From the NCBI GenBank assembly GCA_040772225.1, contig JAXGYO010000004.1, positions 40,885 through 104,884 of the forward strand: a stretch of 64,000 nucleotides of DNA, read 5' to 3'. Position numbers and translations under genes: made by a program. How positions within the stretch are numbered: the first letter of the stretch is position 1; every line of letters starts with the position of its first letter. Source of the DNA: JAAYED01 sp040772225 (GTDB lineage: Bacteria > Chloroflexota > Anaerolineae > UBA1429). The notes beneath the pieces were generated by a model. The model was not told the origin of the DNA and made no database searches. It worked only from the letters and a program-made list of their open reading frames with translations. Below are positions 18,082 to 26,648 of the stretch, piece by piece.

Positions 18082-18234
18082 AGCGTCACCTCCAGCGGTG
18101 TGGTGTGCGATGCAGTACAGCGCGAGTGTAGCGCGGAATGGAGGACGGGGCCAGTGACGGATGGAGGATGGACCATGGACAATGGACGATGGACCACGGA
18201 CGATGGACGATAGCCGGAGGCGACGGGACGCCCG

Positions 18235-19577
18235 CGGTCCGCGGAGGGGTTCCCTGGAGGGTCAGCCTCTGGCTGACCCACGTGAGAGGGCGGGCTGTAA
18301 CGCCGCGGTCCACAGAGGGACTCCCTGGAGGGTCGGTCTCCGACCGACCCTCGGTCAGTCAGAGACTGACCGTCCAACAAGAGGGGCGGGCTGTAACGCC
18401 GCGGTCCGTCCAACAGAGGGGCGGGCTGTAACGCCGCGGTCCTGGAGGGTCGGTCTCCGACCGACCCTCGGTCAGTCAGAGACTGACCGTCCAACAGAGG
18501 GGCGGGCTGTAACGCCGCGGTCCACAGAGCGACTCCCTGGAGGGTCGGTCTCCGGACCCTCGGTCAGTCAGAGACTGACCGTAGGGGCGGGCTGTAACGC
18601 CGCGGTCCACAGACGCCTGGAGGGTCGGTCTCCAGAGACTGACCGTCCAACAGAGGGGCGGGCTGTAACGCCGCGGTCCACAGAGGACTCCCTGGAGGGT
18701 CGGTCTCCGACCGACCCTCGGTCAGTCAGAGACTGACCGTCCAACAGGAGGGGCGGGCTGTAACGCCGCGGTCCACAGAGCGACTCCCTGGAGGGTCGGT
18801 CTCCGACCGACCCTCGGTCAGTCAGAGACTGACCGTCCGGAGGGGCGGGCTGTAACGCCGCGGTCCACAGAGCGACTCCCTGGAGGGTCGGTCTCCGACC
18901 GACCCTCGGTCAGTCAGAGACTGACCGTCCAACAAGAGGGGCGGGCTGTAACGCCGCGGTCCACAGAGGGACTCCCTGGAGGGTCGGTCTCCGACCGACC
19001 CTCCTCCGTCCAACAAGAGGGGGCGGGCTGTAACGCCGCGGTCCACGGAGCGACTCCCTGGAGGGTCGGTCTCCGACCGACCCTCGGTCAGTCAGAGACT
19101 GACCGTCCAACAAGAGGGGCGGGCTGTAACGCCGCGGTCCACAGAGGGACTCCCTGGAGGGTCGGTCTCCGACCGACCCTCGGTCAGTCAGAGACTGACC
19201 GTCCAACCTGTAACGCCGCGGTCCACAGAGGACTCCTGGAGGGTCGGTCTCCGACCGACCCTCGGTCAGTCAGAGACTGACCGTCCAACAGGAGGGGCGG
19301 GCTGTAACGCCGCGGTCCACGGACTCCCTGGAGGGTCGGTCTCCGACCGACCCTCGGTCAGTCAGAGACTGACCGTCCAACAGGAGGGGCGGGCTGTAAC
19401 GCCGCGGTCCACAGAGGGACTCCCTGGAGGGTCGGTCTCGACCGACCCTCGGTCAGTCAGAGACTGACCGTCCAACAAGAGGGGCGGGCTGTAACGCCGC
19501 GGTCCACAGAGCGACTCCCTGGAGGGTCGGTCTCCGACCGACCCTCGGTCAGTCAGAGACTGACCGTCCAGCAGGCG
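18235..19577. repeat. Array of about 15 hairpin-bearing units of about 70-100 bp
   Basis: The word GGGCTGTAACGCCGCGGTCC occurs about 15 times (18.29 to 19.49 kb). Between copies lie two perfect hairpins: GGTCGGTCTCCGACCGACC (8-bp stem, 3-nt loop) and GGTCAGTCAGAGACTGACC (8-bp stem, 3-nt loop), joined by ACAGAGnGACTCCCTGGAGG and CGTCCAACAnGAGGGGC. Several units lack blocks (near 18430, 18560, 18620, 19010 and 19205), always by loss of internal segments. Before it, 18150-18225 repeats ATGGACGATGG-type words about every 10 nt. All open frames across the array are repeat artefacts. Confidence 0.9.
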
Positions 19578-20576
19578 CTACCCCGCCGGCTTGATGTCGA
19601 TCACCGGGCTGCCGTCCCAGGCGTCCAGGCCGGCGACGACCAGGGCGTACGGCTCAACCGCCAGGATCTCCACCCGTGTGACGCCGATGGGCGAGAGCCG
19701 TCGCGGGCTGCGCAGGCTGAATACACCCGTGGGAGGATTGCGTGGATCGCCGAACCGCCGCTGCTGCAGAGGCACGATCTCGGGAGAGCGGTGGAAGTAG
19801 AACAGCACATCGACGCTGTGGCCGGCCGCCAGGCCGAGCAGCGCGTCCGCATAGGCCGGGTCGATCTCCAGCCGCGAGCGCGCGCTGCGCACCCGCGGGG
19901 GCGAATCGGGCGAAAGTTCGTTGCGCACCACACCGATCGCCGTGACGGCCAATCCCTCCGCCGGGCGCGCGGGCGCACAGGCTGCGCACAGGCGCCGTCC
20001 GTCCACGTCCGTCAGCCGCGAGGCCATCACCAGCGCGCCGCAAGCGTCGCACGCTACCGAGGGCTCCATGCGCGCGTGGGGCGGAGCCGGATAGTTTTCG
20101 AGCGTCTCAATGCGGAAAAGCGTCTCCAGCGGGCGCTCCAGGACCGCGTATCCGCGCCCCTCCCACAGCGTCGTGTAGGTCGCGCGATCCGCGGCGCTGG
20201 CGTTGCCCGCCCGAATGCGGCCGACCAGCGCCTTTTGCTCCGCGGTCATGTCGTCGGGCTGCGGCAGGCAGGTCATTCGGATAGCCAAACCGTTCCGACG
20301 GTCGCTGTCAGAACGTCTGAGGAAGGTATACACGTTGCGGCACCGGTCCAGGTGGATCAGGTTGCCCTTGCCGTAGGTGCAGCCCAGGATGACCTGGATG
20401 GCATCCGCGGCGCAGTTGGCGGCCTCGATGATCGCGACCAACTCCTCGTCCTCGGCACGCCCGCCCAGGCGCTCGAGCACCGCTTCGGACAGGCGGATGC
20501 CGGTGGCCAGCCCGGGGCAAAAGTGACCGTGAAAGGCGATGACATCAGGAACGTTGATGACCGGATGGGTATACAC
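19578..20576 (-). CDS. FmdE-TrmO fusion: FmdE-like domain, zinc ribbon and tRNA m6t6A37 methyltransferase-like domain
   Basis: A protein of 332 residues. The GTG at 20576 follows AAGGAGCCGC. Residues 5-165 resemble FmdE (AFHGHFCPGLATGIRLSEAV with HGHFCPG at 16-22, then ILGCTYGKGNLIHLDRC), a domain first seen next to molybdenum formylmethanofuran dehydrogenases. Residues 174-200 form a zinc ribbon (C176, C179, C197, C200). Residues 209-332 match TrmO/TsaA, an unusual SAM-binding barrel: AIGVVRNELS, RSRLEIDPAYADALLGLA, FGDPRNPPTGVFSLRSPRRL and DGSPVIDIKP. TrmO N6-methylates t6A37 in tRNA-Thr. FmdE family function is unsettled, so the joint role is inferred only. The stop is about 15 bp from the hairpin array. 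Confidence 0.82.
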   Translation of the reverse strand: MYTHPVINVPDVIAFHGHFCPGLATGIRLSEAVLERLGGRAEDEELVAIIEAANCAADAIQVILGCTYGKGNLIHLDRCRNVYTFLRRSDSDRRNGLAIRMTCLPQPDDMTAEQKALVGRIRAGNASAADRATYTTLWEGRGYAVLERPLETLFRIETLENYPAPPHARMEPSVACDACGALVMASRLTDVDGRRLCAACAPARPAEGLAVTAIGVVRNELSPDSPPRVRSARSRLEIDPAYADALLGLAAGHSVDVLFYFHRSPEIVPLQQRRFGDPRNPPTGVFSLRSPRRLSPIGVTRVEILAVEPYALVVAGLDAWDGSPVIDIKPAG

Positions 20577-20819
20577 GCGGCTCCTTGTCCTGGTTAGCGC
20601 GGATCTGATGTAATGACCATAGCCATCAGGCCGATCCTGTCAAAGGCTGACCCACGGCCAGCTCCAGGCGCACGGCGCCTGTACAGAAGAGGTAAATCCG
20701 GGTATGCTCAAGGCAGATCCGGGCCGCCCTGCTTCCCCATCGCTCGTGAACGGCCTCCGGCCCCGCCCGCGCCGCCAGCGCGTCGTCCTGTCACCGCCGG
20801 CGAAAGAGAGGAGTCCCCT

Positions 20820-21115
20820 GGTTTAAATATCTACAAAGACTGCCGTAATCCCGTCCTCCCGCCCTATGTGCACATCGCCGACCCGGAAGCCCATGTCATG
20901 CCCGATGGCCGCCTGTATGTCTATGGGTCCTGGGACCGGATCGACGAAACGTATTGCAGCCGGCAGTACCGCGTGTTTTCTACGGCCAGCATGGTGGACT
21001 GGACCGACCACGGCGTCTCGTTCGATGCTCAGGATGTCCCCTGGATGAACGACCCCGATGCGCCGCGCTATCCCCACGGCGAGGGACTTGCTGTACGGCG
21101 TGACGGTGGCGTAGG
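20820..21115 (+). pseudogene. N-terminal piece of a glycoside hydrolase family 43 enzyme
   Basis: The frame reads NIYKDCRNPVLPPYVHIADP followed by EAHVMPDGRLYVYGSWDR and RVFSTASMVDWTDHGVSFDA. This is the first blade of the GH43 five-bladed propeller, including the catalytic-base Asp in ADPEAHV. It breaks off after HGEGLAVRRDGG, before the catalytic Glu, and runs into phased repeat words. A GH43 enzyme needs about 300-500 residues, so this is non-functional. Intact members act as arabinofuranosidases or xylosidases. Confidence 0.65.
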
Positions 21116-21245
21116 GCGCGGCAACGTGCCAACGTGTGAACGTGCGAACGTTGGAGCGTTGAGGCCCGACGACGGCCCATAGACCATGGACCCTTCTGTC
21201 ATCTGCAATCAGAAGTCTGTAACCTGAAACCTGAAACCCCTGTTC
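21116..21245. repeat. Phased 10-nt words before the methyltransferase gene
   Basis: Runs such as AACGTGTGAACGTGCGAACG and CTGTAACCTGAAACCTGAAA repeat a word about every 10 nt, in two successive families. They end just before the ribosome site of the next gene. Confidence 0.55.
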
Positions 21246-21258
21246 CGCCGGAGGCTCT

Positions 21259-22068
21259 ATGCCCGACAACCTCACTGCCCTCCACCGCGAGACCGGCCGC
21301 ACGTGGGATGTCACCGCTGCACTCTATGAGCGCGACGAGGCGCGCGACATCGAGCGCCTGCGCGCCGGCTGGACCTCGATCCTGCCCGCGGAGGAGCCGC
21401 TGCTGCGCGAACACCTGCCCTGCGGGCGCGCCCTGCATCTGCAGTGCGCCGGCGGCACCGACACGCTCTCCCTCTGGAAACTGGGCGCCCGGCTGGTCGT
21501 CGGCGTCGACATCTCCGAGCGCATGATCGCCGTCGCCCGGCGCAAGGCCTCGGCCCTGGGCGCGCCGGCGACCTTTATCGCCTGCGACGTGCTGGATACG
21601 CCCCACTCCTTCGACCGGACCGTAAACCTGCTCTATACGGGCAAGGGCGCCCTGCCCTGGATGATGGACCTGGATGCCTGGGCGGCCGTGGTCGCCCGCC
21701 TGCTGGCTCCCAAAGGGTGCCTGTTCGTGCACGAGGGCCACCCGCTGGACTGGGTCTGGGACCTGGACGCGGAGGACTATCGCCTGAGCGCGCGCACCGG
21801 CAGCTATTTCCAGCAGGAGCCGGTGGCCGACCGCAACTGGCCCGCCACGGCGGACGTAGTGCAGGAGCGTGCCGCTGAGGAAGAGCTGCATGTCCACGAG
21901 CATCAGTGGACCCTGGGCCAGATCGTGACCGCCGTCGCGGATGCGGGTCTGCACATCGAGCGCCTGGTCGAGCACCCCGAGCCCTTCTGGGACCAGTTCC
22001 CGCACCTGCGACCCGAGCTGATCCCGCTTCTGCCGCACTCCTTTACGCTGGTGGCGAGCAGGGGCTAG
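21259..22068 (+). CDS. Class I SAM-dependent methyltransferase
   Basis: A protein of 269 residues. The ATG at 21259 follows CCGGAGGCTCT. The Rossmann fold is clear: motif I is ALHLQCAGGTDTLSLWKLGA (about 58-77), motif II is VVGVDISERMIAVARRKASA, motif III is ATFIACDVLD and the post-motif strand is VNLLYTGKGALPWMMDLDAW. These are features of the Methyltransf_11/25 type. The C-terminal ~90 residues hold an EEELHVHEHQWTLGQIVTAV cap. The substrate is unknown. It stands alone between repeat blocks. Confidence 0.88.
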   Translation: MPDNLTALHRETGRTWDVTAALYERDEARDIERLRAGWTSILPAEEPLLREHLPCGRALHLQCAGGTDTLSLWKLGARLVVGVDISERMIAVARRKASALGAPATFIACDVLDTPHSFDRTVNLLYTGKGALPWMMDLDAWAAVVARLLAPKGCLFVHEGHPLDWVWDLDAEDYRLSARTGSYFQQEPVADRNWPATADVVQERAAEEELHVHEHQWTLGQIVTAVADAGLHIERLVEHPEPFWDQFPHLRPELIPLLPHSFTLVASRG

Positions 22069-22089
22069 CCCGTCGCCCATAAGGGGCGC

Positions 22090-22790
22090 GGGCGGCTCGA
22101 AAGCCGGTTGTACTCCGCGACGGACGGACCGCCGACATTCCTGTCGGCTCCGACTGTCGGCTTGCGCCCTGTGGAGGCAGACTCGCATACTGTATATGAT
22201 GGCTACGGGTCGCCCCCGGACTGGTTCAGCGTTCCCTGGAGCGCGGGTTCCTACCCGAACGGGCCATGTAGCCCGCTCCGAGCCACGACAAGCGGGGTAC
22301 CCTGCCCCAGCGGCGGTCAGGGAACCTCCGCTGGGGCGCGGCGCAGCCGCCAGGTCAGGAGCCGACAGGAATGTCGGCGGTCCAGGCGGTCCGTAGCCTG
22401 GGCTTGCGGGTCGCTCTGAACACCAAAGCACGGTACTCTGCCAAGGTCCCCATGGGGCGCAGACATAGGACAGCCTGCTTCAGGATGCCATTGTCCGCGG
22501 GGCGGCTGCGCCGCCGGGTTCGGAGCCGACAGGAATGTCGGCGGTCCAGACGCTCCTGGTCCGTGGCCCATTGCCAGCCACGCACACCAGAGCAGTGCTC
22601 TGCGGCGCGTCCGATGGGGCGCGGACATAGGACAGCCTGCCTCAGGATGCCATTGTCCGCGGGGCGGCGCAGCCGCCGGGTCAGGAGCCGACAGGAATGT
22701 CGGCGGTCCAGACGCTCCTGCTGAGTGGGCTTGTGGTTCGCTCCGAACACGAAAGCGCGGTGCTCTGCCAAGGCTCCCAGGGGCCGCAGC
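22090..22790. repeat. Hairpin-element block
   Basis: CCGACAGGAATGTCGG followed by CGGTCCAG appears near 22366, 22528 and 22690, and its complement near 22135. Between copies are longer direct repeats of ~160 bp with GCATAGGACAGCCTGC-like and GCCATTGTCCGCGGGGCGG segments (two near-identical units at 22455-22560 and 22615-22720). No gene is supported; the open frames are repeat read-through. Confidence 0.75.
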
Positions 22791-22792
22791 AG

Positions 22793-23030
22793 CAGGTCCT
22801 CGATGATGCGGGCGTAGCGATAGCAGGAAAGCAAGCCGACAGGAATGTCGGCGGTCCAGGCGCTCCTGCTGAGTGGGCTTGTGCTTCGCTCCGGCGTACA
22901 TCAGGTCGCGCTCGCGCGGCGCCCGCAGGGGGGCGTCCCAGTCCACGAGGTGGAGCCCGCCCGCGGCATCCACCAGCACGTTGCCGGCGTGCAGGTCCGT
23001 GTGGCAGACCACCAGCGGCCGCCCAGACAA
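22793..23030 (-). pseudogene. Broken second copy of the phosphotransferase gene with a hairpin element inside
   Basis: Bases 22793-22838 and 22893-23030 are near-identical to 26782-26826 and 26914-27049 of the intact phosphotransferase gene on the same strand. The second block encodes RPLVVCHTDLHAGNVLVDAA and GGLHLVDWDAPLRAPRERDL. The ~88 bp that separate the blocks in the intact gene are replaced here by ACAGGAATGTCGGCGGTCCA plus about 35 bp. Outside the blocks, homology stops and hairpin repeats begin. It is a partial duplicate that cannot encode a kinase. Confidence 0.8.
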
Positions 23031-23097
23031 TCCGTCCGGCCCTCTCGGACCGGACGGATTTGCGCGGTGATATCGCGTTTCGAGCCTGAGTTGTGGC

Positions 23098-25455
23098 TCA
23101 GGGCATCGGGGCGCCCTTGGCCATGAACGGGAACCAGTAGAGTTGCTTGTAGAACAGGCTGATAGGCGCCAGATAGGCCTGCGCGCCATCGTCGTTGTTC
23201 GGGTTGCCGGCATAGTCCAAGATCATCAGACCGACCGGCTTGGCCAGGTTATAGCCACTGACCCTGTTGACCCAGGCCAAGAACCAGGTCTCTGGCTCGC
23301 TCGGGCCAGGATCTCCGTCGTAGGACCACCAGAGGGGCAGGTCGAGATAGTCGAACCGGCCCGCAGGGGTGACATCCGGTGTGCCATACTGATCCCAGCC
23401 CACGAGCTGGTAGGCAAACGCGCTGTTACTCGGTCCCAAATCCTGCCAGGCAGGCGGCAGGTACCACTCCATCAGGGAATTGTTGTAGTCACTCCAGATT
23501 GTGTAGGGGCTCGCCAGATACAGCATACTCGTCGCCAGATCGACCTGGACAACGACCCAGGTGTTGCTGTCGTCTCCCGTCAGGTACCAACCATAGTTAA
23601 AGTTGAAATCGACATAATCCCAGACGCCGTCATTAGTGGGATCGAGATAAAGGTCGAATTCACTGAAGTAGGGCTGCGGTACGTGCCAGGGCGCCCAGGT
23701 GTTGATTGCAGCGCCGAGCACGTATCCGTATTCCTCGCCGCTCCAGACATAGTCCATCCCAAACATGCGCACGCTAGCGTTCGGCGCCACGGCTGGGTTC
23801 GGCGCATCGGTGGCCACGAGAGCCGGGTAAGCCCACAGACTCGAGGTGACAGGCCCACTGGCACTAACCTCCAGCGTGGCATAGTCAAAGATCGGGTGGA
23901 TGATTTCCTCATCCCCGGTGACATCCAGAACGGCATAGGGCTTGACCTGGCCATAGAAGGGGACTCTGGCGATCAGGGAGAGTCCGTTGGCCGCCTCCGC
24001 ACCCTCCGCTCCGTAACCCATCGTGGGCATGAAGGTGAGATAGCCAAAGTACTCTTCCAGTGCATCGTACCCCATGGGCACGAGCGTCAGATCGAAAGTG
24101 ATCGCCACATCGACGGTAGCCTGGCCGTTGGCCGGTACCGTGACCCGATCGGGGGTGATGTCCACAAGTACACCCTCGTTCTCGGAACCATCCTGCAGGT
24201 CGACGGACACATCCAGTTCGAGGTCCTCGGTACTATTGTTGTAGAGCGTGACTGGCCCGCCCACGGTGACCGTCATCGCGCTGCTGTACTCGACGCCCCA
24301 GTTGCCGAGGCTCACCAGATCCTGGTCGGCGATCGCCAGGAGTTCTGTGGTGGTGGCCGCGTACGGGTCCACGCGGCCGCTGCCGGCCAGCGGAATCACC
24401 GTGTCGTCGGCGAGATCCACCGCGGTGTTCATGATGGCCGCCTTGACCATCTCCGGCGTCCAGTCCGGGTGCGCCTCGCGCACGAGCGCCGCGACACCGG
24501 CTACATAAGGCGCGGCCATGGAGGTGCCGCTCATGCTCACGCCGGTGGTGCCGCTTCCCATGTCCGCCGCAAAGATACTTACGCCGGGCGCCGCGACCTC
24601 GGGCTTGAGGAAGGAGTCATAGCCGCGCGGGCCCCGCGAACTGAAACCAGCGATGTTGTCGGCCGGCACGTAGGGGTCCGGGACCGTCGTTACCTGGTCA
24701 ACTGCGGACACGTGGATAACCATCCCGTCGGCCGGGACCAGATTCACACCATCCTCAAGTGTGATAAAGCCGGCAGGGATTGCCACAGAACTGCCGGACA
24801 TGCTCGTACGGCCGGCCATAGGCGTATTGTTGTAGATGATGGCTCCGACAGCCCCTAAAGCAGCAGCGTTATTTACCTTGTCTGAAAAGGCGCAGGTTCC
24901 ACGCTGGATCAGGGCCAGGGCGCCGTCGAGAGCATCTGCCGCGATCCCTGAGGTATCACAGAGCGTGTTAACCGTAGCGCCAGGCAGGTCACCCGCATAC
25001 AGCATCGTACCCGTGATCGCTGAGGTGAACTGCCCCGTTCCGTTATCGAACGCTGGCGGCTGGTAGATGATGTTGGTCTGCGTGATCAGACCGGACCCCA
25101 CAACACTGACCGTGGGACCGGTCAACATGCCGGTGGTTGTAGCCGCCACCGAAATGGCGCTGCTGGCCACGCCGGGTGAGCCGGTGATATAGCTGTAGGG
25201 GCCCTCATTGCCGGCTGAAGCCACGACGACAATCCCCGCTGCGCTGGCGGCGTCCGTCGCCGCCACATCCGGATCCAGCGGATCCGCGGAGCCAAAGGGT
25301 GAGCCCAGCGACATGTTGATCACGTCCGGGTAACCGAAAACAATATAGTTCTCGGTCGCCATCTCCAGGGCGTCCATGGTCAGGGAGGTGCTGCCACCCT
25401 TGCCGAACACCTTGTAGGCGATGAGGCCGGCGGCAGGGGCCACGCCGGGCTGCAA
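23098..25455 (-). CDS. S8 subtilase, C-terminal part (frameshifted from the N-terminal part)
   Basis: This frame of 785 residues continues the subtilase that begins at 26366. It opens with QPGVAPAAGLIAYKVFGKGG, then carries the oxyanion region (NMSLGSPFGS, VVVASAGNEGPY), an inserted protease-associated domain (LALIQRGTCAFSDKVNNAAA, VGAIIYNNTPM) and the catalytic Ser in GVSMSGTSMAAPYVAGVAAL. About 350 residues of Fn3-like and beta-rich domains follow. The end, LYWFPFMAKGAPMP, resembles the C-terminal tail of other exported proteins here. It has no start codon of its own with a ribosome site. Joined in frame, the product would be about 1090 residues, secreted and proteolytic. Confidence 0.8.
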   Translation of the reverse strand: MQPGVAPAAGLIAYKVFGKGGSTSLTMDALEMATENYIVFGYPDVINMSLGSPFGSADPLDPDVAATDAASAAGIVVVASAGNEGPYSYITGSPGVASSAISVAATTTGMLTGPTVSVVGSGLITQTNIIYQPPAFDNGTGQFTSAITGTMLYAGDLPGATVNTLCDTSGIAADALDGALALIQRGTCAFSDKVNNAAALGAVGAIIYNNTPMAGRTSMSGSSVAIPAGFITLEDGVNLVPADGMVIHVSAVDQVTTVPDPYVPADNIAGFSSRGPRGYDSFLKPEVAAPGVSIFAADMGSGTTGVSMSGTSMAAPYVAGVAALVREAHPDWTPEMVKAAIMNTAVDLADDTVIPLAGSGRVDPYAATTTELLAIADQDLVSLGNWGVEYSSAMTVTVGGPVTLYNNSTEDLELDVSVDLQDGSENEGVLVDITPDRVTVPANGQATVDVAITFDLTLVPMGYDALEEYFGYLTFMPTMGYGAEGAEAANGLSLIARVPFYGQVKPYAVLDVTGDEEIIHPIFDYATLEVSASGPVTSSLWAYPALVATDAPNPAVAPNASVRMFGMDYVWSGEEYGYVLGAAINTWAPWHVPQPYFSEFDLYLDPTNDGVWDYVDFNFNYGWYLTGDDSNTWVVVQVDLATSMLYLASPYTIWSDYNNSLMEWYLPPAWQDLGPSNSAFAYQLVGWDQYGTPDVTPAGRFDYLDLPLWWSYDGDPGPSEPETWFLAWVNRVSGYNLAKPVGLMILDYAGNPNNDDGAQAYLAPISLFYKQLYWFPFMAKGAPMP

Positions 25456-26366
25456 CGTAGGCGTGACGGCAGGCCGGCCGCGATCGCGGCCACGTGTGTG
25501 CCGTGGCCGTACTCATCCAGCGGATCGTTGTCCGGGCGGGGCGTATAGATGTCGGGATCGTCGCTGCCGGCGTCATAGTTCGTGCCGGCAAAGTCATAGC
25601 CGCCGATCACTTTCCAGGTGGGGAAAGAGTCAGGTTCGCGCACGTCCGGGTCGTTGTTGGCATAGTCGGCGGGATCGCCGCTGCCGCCAAACGCTGCGTG
25701 CGTATAGTCGATGCCCGTGTCGATGATGCCGATCACGAGGCCGTCACCCGTGTAGCCCAGATCAGCGACCCGGTTTCCAATGCTTGCCAGCGAGGCCGGC
25801 TCTGCCAGGCTGGGGGTATGAATCGGCGCCCGGCGGACGCTGACGACGCCCGGCAGGGCCGCGATTTCAGCCAGCCGGTTGGCGGGCACGCTGACCTGGA
25901 TACCGTTATAGACCGTGTCATAGCGGGAGATTTCGCGCGCGCCCAAAGCCGTGGCCTGCGCCATCACCTGCGTCTGCGCGACCTCGAGCCCGCGCCGGTA
26001 GCTGTCCAGCGAAGCCTGCGCCATCACCTCGCCGGAGGCCTTGGCCTCAGCATACACGAGGGCTGCAGGCTGCTCCTCGAGCTGGATAATGACCAGCACC
26101 TCGCGATCGACCAGCCCCTCCAGGGCGCGGGGCACATATCCTGTACGGGCCACGAACTCATCCACCGTGAGGCCATCCCCGAAAAAGTCGAGGACCTCCT
26201 GCGGAAGCAACTCGGGCAGAGGTCGCGCTGTCCGGTCCACCGGCGTCAGGTCCGCACGGGAGACAGGCCCCTGCGCCATCAGACTGGCGGGCACCAGTGA
26301 AAGCAAGAGAGACAGAATCATCAGGGTCGCAATGAGGCGAGTCAGAGTCGTTCTGGCACTGGACAT
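25380..26366 (-). CDS. S8 subtilase, N-terminal part (signal peptide, propeptide, Asp and His of the triad)
   Basis: The ATG at 26366 follows GAAGGAGTAGAAA. Residues 1-31 are a signal peptide. An I9-type propeptide (about 85-180, VIIQLEEQPAALVYAEAKAS ... LPGVVSVRRA) precedes the catalytic domain. Asp216 is in VIGIIDTGIDYTHAAFGG and His288 in DEYGHGTHVAAIAAG. Immediately afterwards, near 25460-25485, the frame is lost: the expected AVTPTLQPGVAPAAG lies in another frame, used by the downstream ORF. A single-base indel explains this. It is either a sequencing error or a recent mutation, because both halves remain otherwise intact. Confidence 0.85.
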   Translation of the reverse strand: MSSARTTLTRLIATLMILSLLLSLVPASLMAQGPVSRADLTPVDRTARPLPELLPQEVLDFFGDGLTVDEFVARTGYVPRALEGLVDREVLVIIQLEEQPAALVYAEAKASGEVMAQASLDSYRRGLEVAQTQVMAQATALGAREISRYDTVYNGIQVSVPANRLAEIAALPGVVSVRRAPIHTPSLAEPASLASIGNRVADLGYTGDGLVIGIIDTGIDYTHAAFGGSGDPADYANNDPDVREPDSFPTWKVIGGYDFAGTNYDAGSDDPDIYTPRPDNDPLDEYGHGTHVAAIAAGLPSRLRCSPAWPLPPASSPTRCSARVAAPP

Positions 26367-26648
26367 TTTCTACTCCTTCGCTGATAGAAACTCGAGAGCA
26401 ACGGGCAGGCACACAGTGGGAACTATGTACATCCGCTCTATTCTATCAAGTGCACAGAGCAGATGCAAGCAAAATGTAAAAGTCCACAATTTCCGCGCGT
26501 TCGCGGCCCGATGCGTGCCGGCGTGTAAAGAGAGGCATCTCCGAGCCTTGTCCCCGGCAGCCCCGCCCTGGACCGCGGGCGTCCCGCCCGCTCCGGTTCT
26601 GCTATCTGCAATCCCAAACCTGAAACCTGCAACCCTCAACCTGTAAAA

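Noticed and set aside
18235..19577. Open frames of up to 191 codons on both strands
   Set aside because: Their residues simply translate the repeat (for example GRAVTPRSTEDSLEGRSP). None has a ribosome site, and they change frame with each unit length change.
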